Source of the DNA: JAFDBW01 sp963723355 | GTDB taxonomy: Bacteria; Desulfobacterota; Desulfuromonadia; Desulfuromonadales; BM103 | Reading direction: 5' to 3' | DNA length: 54,027 nucleotides | Assembly (NCBI GenBank): GCA_963723355.1 | Contig: CAVRQQ010000013.1 | Coordinates: 1-54,027 of the forward strand | In this document: positions 50,821 through 54,027 of the stretch, in pieces | Numbering within the stretch: the stretch's first letter is position 1 | How the letters are laid out: each line of letters opens with the position of its first letter | Program-made: the position numbers and the translations under genes | Notes under the pieces: model-generated | Database searches by the model: none | The model's input: only the letters and a program-made list of their open reading frames with translations | What the model was told of the DNA's origin: nothing

Positions 50821-51197
50821 TTAGAAAAAATAGTGCCAGAGCAGATCCAGACGGCCACGTCTGATCAGGTATTGACCGGAGAAGCGCATGATTTCGCGTA
50901 CTTTTTCACGATGCCCTGGCTTGAAGCAGTGGACCTGACAGTGCTTGCAGGCCGGCTTCTCTTGCAGAGGGCACCGCAACCGGCGGTCAAATGCATACAG
51001 CAGGAAGTCCCGGCATTCGTCGCAGACCGGGAACATTTGCCAAGCGGCAGCCGCTTGACCTCGGAGTCGTCAGTGACTATGACCGATTTGCCGCCTGCGT
51101 GTTTGACCTTGCAGTAAACCGCAGTGAACTGCAGCAGCACCTTAAGGTCCTTGATTTCCTTGCGGGAGAGTGGTTGCGATTGCGATGAATTTGCCAT
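50821..51197 (-). CDS. YgbA-type (nitrous-oxide-stimulated promoter) protein, frame broken once
   Basis: A cysteine-rich protein of the YgbA family, which is linked to nitrosative stress in enterobacteria. Frame 1 (ATG 51197): SRKEIKDLKVLLQFTAVYCK then VKHAGGKSVIVTDDSEVKRL. Frame 2 (to stop 50821): CDECRDFLLYAFDRRLRCPL, then CKHCQVHCFKPGHREKVREI and MRFSGQYLIRRGRLDLLWHY. The join near 51036 gives the expected order of CxxC, CP..CxxC and HC-x-P motifs, with about 125 residues. A surplus or missing base breaks it. The cysteines probably bind a metal. The Crp/FNR regulator lies directly upstream. Confidence 0.78.
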
Positions 51198-51276
51198 ATC
51201 AAAGTTACAGTTTGGTACGGGCACTGATGAAGACTGAAAAGACAGATTTAAACCACAGAATTTATATCATCATTAT

Positions 51277-51344
51277 CCAGTCCCCAGCCCCCAGTCTCCA
51301 GCCCCCGCCTCTAACGGCCCCCAGACTCCAGCCTCCGCCTTTAA
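51277..51344. repeat. Heptamer repeat array (CCAGYCY unit)
   Basis: Nine or so degenerate units (CCAGTCC, CCAGCCC, CCAGTCT, CCAGCCC and so on) in two blocks, each ending in CCGCCTYTAA. The array abuts the stop codon of the Crp/FNR gene. Related arrays occur at 33577-33614 and 52645-52686. Confidence 0.75.
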
Positions 51345-52022
51345 TCATCCTTCTTTACATTTCTCCGCAAGCTCTTCGAGACGATCGAAATCGATGATTT
51401 CGACGGTTTTCCCTGAAACCGAGATCAAATCATCTTCGGAGAGTTTGCGCAAAGTTCGGGAAAGGGTTTCACTGACGGTGCCCAGGTTCGATGCTAGCTG
51501 GCTTTTCGAAATCGGCAACACAACTGTTCGTTTTGCCCCACGCGAGAGGTCCATCAGGTAGCGGGCCAATCGAGAGGGGACATCCTTGAAGGTCAGGTCC
51601 TCGATCTGGTTGGCAAACTGGCGCAGAAATTTCGACAGGCCGGCGATCATGTTGATCGAGATTCTGCTGTTATCGCGCAACAGGGCGAGAAAAGCATCCT
51701 TGGGCAGGAAAAGCAGTTTTGAGACCTGCAACGGCTCGGCATAGGCCGGGTAAAGCCCTTCTCCGAAAATCGCCGCCTCGGCAAACGTCCCGCCCGGCTG
51801 GATAACATGCAGAATACGCTCCTTGCCTTCCGGGGAGAGCTTGTAGACTTTCACCTTGCCATCCAGCACGATAAAGAAACCAGCTGCTTCCTCGCCATCG
51901 GAAAACAGCAGTTCCCCCCGTGGATGCTCATTGATCCGCACAATTGCCATCAAGTCATCGAGGTCCGGCTCGCTGAGACCGGCAAACAGCGGGACATTTT
52001 TCAATATCTGACGATAATTCAT
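51345..52022 (-). CDS. Crp/Fnr family transcriptional regulator
   Basis: A 225-residue regulator with an N-terminal cyclic-nucleotide-binding-like fold (PLFAGLSEPDLDDLMAIVRI, FFIVLDGKVKVYKLSPEGKE, RILHVIQPGGTFAEAAIFGE) and a C-terminal winged helix (VVLPISKSQLASNLGTVSET, LSRTLRKLSEDDLISVSGKT). It lacks the N-terminal cysteine cluster of FNR, and instead resembles Dnr-like or Crp-like members. Its downstream neighbours on the same strand are YgbA-like and Fe-S genes, so a nitrosative/redox stress regulon is a reasonable guess. The heptamer repeat directly follows its stop. Confidence 0.88.
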   Translation of the reverse strand: MNYRQILKNVPLFAGLSEPDLDDLMAIVRINEHPRGELLFSDGEEAAGFFIVLDGKVKVYKLSPEGKERILHVIQPGGTFAEAAIFGEGLYPAYAEPLQVSKLLFLPKDAFLALLRDNSRISINMIAGLSKFLRQFANQIEDLTFKDVPSRLARYLMDLSRGAKRTVVLPISKSQLASNLGTVSETLSRTLRKLSEDDLISVSGKTVEIIDFDRLEELAEKCKEG

Positions 52023-52167
52023 ATTTCACCGCACCTAAAGGAAAGGAATCATTAGACAATCACAAAAGTTATAGGCTTTTTGTTGATGATCATATATAGC
52101 ATATCGTGAAAATTCGGACAAAACTGATAATATTTATCCGAATACAAATTATTAGCTGGAGGACAAT

Positions 52168-52645
52168 ATGAGATTTCTAGCGGTCATAATCTTTGCATCT
52201 ATCGCGTTTGTCGGACTAGAGCCAACCGGCACAGGCCCTGGACGATGCCGAGGCCTTGTCTGGGCTTACCTCGGTCCGGGCCATCTACGATATCCGGACC
52301 AAAGATGAAAAAGCCCTGCAATTCATCTTCACCGTGATTCGCGACACCTATGATGAAACCGTACAGCAGGACGTCAAGGCACGCTACGTTGCCAGCATGC
52401 GCGGCCCCACAATCAAACTTCTGGTCCGGGGTCGCCAGGGTGATGCGGAACTGCAGGAAAAGACGGTTGCATTGATAAAGGAATTGAACCAGCGGGGAAT
52501 TCGGCTGGAAGCCTGCGGCTATGCGCTCAACCTGTTCGGTGTCGAGCCGGAGGACCTGTATGACGGGGTCGTCACCGTCGGCAACAGTCTCAACTCTTTG
52601 ATTGGCTACCAGATCAAGGGCTATTCGCTGATCCCCATGAATTAG
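52168..52645 (+). CDS. DsrE family exported protein, frame broken once
   Basis: A DsrE/DsrF-like sulfurtransferase-type protein. The start ATG 52168 (GGAGG ribosome site) opens a signal peptide RFLAVIIFASIAFVG, then goes off-frame. The next frame carries QPAQALDDAEALSGLTSVRA and IYDIRTKDEKALQFIFTVIR through RGPTIKLLVRGRQGDAELQE, EACGYALNLFGVEPEDLYDG and VVTVGNSLNSLIGYQIKGYS. The join near 52215-52225 restores a single exported protein of about 158 residues. DsrE proteins carry sulfur on a Cys (here the Cys in LEACGYAL). The stop lies at the edge of a heptamer repeat. Confidence 0.75.
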
Positions 52646-52686
52646 GGGCGGGGCCTGGAGGCTGGAGGCTGGAGGCTGGGGACTGG
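52645..52686. repeat. Heptamer repeat array (GGAGGCT unit)
   Basis: GGAGGCT repeated three times with degenerate flanks; in reverse complement AGCCTCC, the same family as CCAGYCY at 51277-51344 and 33577-33614. It begins at the last base of the DsrE stop codon and lies just beyond the stop of the converging SUI1 gene. Confidence 0.75.
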
Positions 52687-53051
52687 TTATCCCCCTGCCC
52701 GCTTGACCGGCCAGCCTTTCGTCTTGAGCAGTTCGATCAGGGTGTCGCGATGATCACCCTGGATCTCGATAACGCCGTCCTTGAGTGTGCCACCGGTACC
52801 GCACTTCTGCTTAAGCTCCTTGGCCAGCAGCTTGAGCTCATCAACCGGCAACGGCACACCGGTGACCAGGGTTACGCCCTTGCCCTTGCGGCCCTTGGTT
52901 TCACGCCCGACACGCACGATTCCATCACTTTTGGGCTCCGCTTGCTTCTGTTTCTGTCACCGCAGCCACAGTGCTCAAAATATTTTTTGCATTTCGGACA
53001 GATCCGTCCCGATTCACTGGAATAGACAAGCCTCGAATTTGTCTTGCTCAT
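52687..53051 (-). CDS. yciH: SUI1/YciH-type translation factor, frame broken once
   Basis: Bacterial homologue of eukaryotic translation factor eIF1 (SUI1). Frame 1 from ATG 53051: SKTNSRLVYSSESGRICPKC and KKYFEHCGCGD, then goes off-frame. Frame 2: SDGIVRVGRETKGRKGKGVT, VTGVPLPVDELKLLAKELKQ, KCGTGGTLKDGVIEIQGDHR and DTLIELLKTKGWPVKRAGG. Adding one A in the A4 run near 52935 joins PKSDGIVRVGRE as expected and gives about 120 residues with an N-terminal zinc knuckle (CPKC..CGCG). The homopolymer position favours sequencing error. The function in bacteria is uncertain. Confidence 0.82.
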
Positions 53052-53061
53052 TATTCTCTTC

Positions 53062-53094
53062 CTTAAAACTTATAGCTTAAAGCTTATAACTTTT
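53062..53094. repeat. Palindromic heptamer repeat (AGCTTAT unit)
   Basis: AAACTTATAGCTTAAAGCTT followed by ATAACTT contains TATAGCT and AGCTTATA units that pair with each other. The membrane protein gene upstream ends inside it (TAA 53086-53084). Confidence 0.5.
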
Positions 53095-53940
53095 CCCTAC
53101 GCAATAAATGTCTCATCCCGTACCAGAGCAGCATAACCAGGGCAATCATCGGCAATGCCGGAATAAACAGACCGGTCATCTGGGCGAGCATGTTGGCCAT
53201 AAACAGGGCCACCACAGAGACCGGCAGATAGGCGCCGATCCGCCCACGCCGCGCCTGGGTTTCGCCGTCGCTGCCAAGAAGGTTGTCGTTAACGCCATGT
53301 TGCCGGGCAACAAGGGCGAAAAAGACCACCATGATCCAGTCCGAGATACCGAAGACCGGTGCAAGGCTGACAGAACCGGGGAAAGCCAGCTTGACCAGGA
53401 TCGCATCAATCAGTGGCGGTTGGCCCTCGAGGGTACGGTAATAATGTTCGATCTGGTCGGACGAAACCGGACGTCGGGCCTTTGAGCCAGCTGGCGAAAT
53501 CGGCCAGAGTCATGACGATACAGACCGGCACGATCTCCCAGAGCTTGTTCACATAACGGGCCAATGCTGCAGCGATAATCGTTGCCACCAGCAGCAGCAT
53601 GGCCGACTTGAAAGACAAAAAGACCACCTGCCAGGAGCCCTGATAAGGCAGCTGGCTGGCCAGCCAGAGCAATACGATCAGGACGCCAATCCAGAACAGG
53701 TAAAAGCCCCGGGTTCTTTCCTCGGGATGCAGCAGCAGCGCGGGCAGGATAAGCTGTGCCGCAGCGTAGAGCTGCAACGCCAGGAACACTCCTGACCATA
53801 AGGCAAGGCTTGAGCTCGATCAATTGTCCGGCTGACCAGAGGCCGACCACCGCACAACTCCAGACCAGATGACTGGCAAGCAGCAGCAGGATCAGTCGTC
53901 GGTTTGATTTATTGAAGGAGGCCAGGGATTGCAATGACAT
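53084..53940 (-). CDS. Multi-pass membrane protein, unknown, frame broken twice
   Basis: A membrane protein of about 285 residues spread over three frames. Frame A from ATG 53940: SLQSLASFNKSNRRLILLLL and ASHLVWSCAVVGLWSAGQLI, off-frame at about 53800. Frame B: VFLALQLYAAAQLILPALLL, GFYLFWIGVLIVLLWLASQL and YVNKLWEIVPVCIVMTLADF, off-frame near 53480. Frame C: DQIEHYYRTLEGQPPLIDAI, GISDWIMVVFFALVARQHGV and YLPVSVVALFMANMLAQMTG, to the stop at 53084. About seven membrane spans. I do not recognise a family. The breaks are one base each and fit the same error pattern as elsewhere. Confidence 0.7.
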
Positions 53941-53984
53941 GAGGCTATTATGCATTGACGACTTCGGGAGATAAAGAAAAAGAA

Positions 53985-54012
53985 AAAGCCGCAACCAGTC
54001 GGTTGCGGCTTT
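53985..54012 (-). terminator. Terminator-like stem-loop at window end
   Basis: AAAGCCGCAACC (53985-53996) pairs perfectly with GGTTGCGGCTTT (54001-54012) over a 4-base loop; on the minus strand it is followed by TTTCTTTTTC. It sits directly next to the partial tRNA-like end at 54021-54027. Confidence 0.7.
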
Positions 54013-54020
54013 GTAATATA

Positions 54021-54027
54021 TGGTGCC
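54021..54027 (-). tRNA. Possible 3' end of a tRNA cut by the window edge
   Basis: The last seven bases are TGGTGCC; on the minus strand GGCACCA, a tRNA-like ...ACCA end. Its spacing from the terminator stem-loop just beyond matches the layout at the two other tRNAs in this window that have terminators. Only seven bases are visible. Confidence 0.4.

Overview
The window is a bacterial chromosome segment, most likely from a Desulfuromonadales-type (Geobacter/Desulfuromonas-like) organism. This is inferred from gene order and gene content, not from a database search. The thrS-infC-rpmI-rplT-pheS-pheT-ihfA-merR run followed by surE-pcm-yqaA-nlpD-rpoS-apt is typical of that group. So are the small GSU3473-like protein, the FAD/Fe-S D-lactate dehydrogenase-like enzyme and the short intergenic heptamer repeats. 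Most of the DNA is moderately GC-rich; an AT-rich patch at about 1.53-4.1 kb stands out.

Layout. 1-4 kb: end of a KefB/C-type antiporter, a DUF3124 lipid/periplasm-type protein, an AT-rich gene graveyard and a MarC protein. 4-11.3 kb: FAD/Fe-S oxidoreductase, a GGDEF tail fragment, a cation diffusion facilitator, then arginase next to a TIGR00300-type ornithine cyclodeaminase, which suggests arginine to ornithine to proline. 11-25 kb: a loose series of mostly minus-strand accessory genes (MarC, lipoprotein, EamA exporter, DUF1460, DUF4019, exonuclease, dienelactone hydrolase, Mut7-C, CDGSH, outer-membrane barrel, YeiH, dodecin, nitroreductase, REC-PilZ, MazG-like, an orphan PycTM/DUF5706 membrane protein). 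25.6-38 kb: a minus-strand information-processing and stationary-phase block running from tRNA-Val and thrS to rpoS, apt and tRNA-Arg. 38-47 kb: a molybdenum island. mog, a MOSC protein and moaA run leftward; mobB, an anion ABC transporter (substrate-binding protein, permease, ATPase) and moeA run rightward, followed by a Tat-exported sulfite-oxidase-family molybdoenzyme and a small c-type cytochrome. 47-54 kb: a GAF sensor, tRNA-Val, thioesterase, HD hydrolase, Fe-S protein, YgbA-like protein, Crp/FNR regulator, DsrE protein, SUI1/YciH factor and a membrane protein.

A striking property is that about a dozen genes are broken by single-base frame changes, several in homopolymers. They include the essential pheS and pheT and conserved surE, yciH and arginase. 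In every case the two halves join into a full-length family member, so base-calling or assembly error is the simplest explanation. These genes are annotated over their whole span with the break position given.

The most interesting biology is: the arginase plus archaeal/cyanobacterial-type ornithine cyclodeaminase pair; an apparent AUA initiation codon for infC; several families of heptamer-based intergenic repeats, one forming inverted arrays around a CDGSH gene; a 30-bp perfect palindrome of the RAYT/REP type; an orphan PycTM protein next to a tRNA; and the compact molybdenum-uptake, cofactor and enzyme island.
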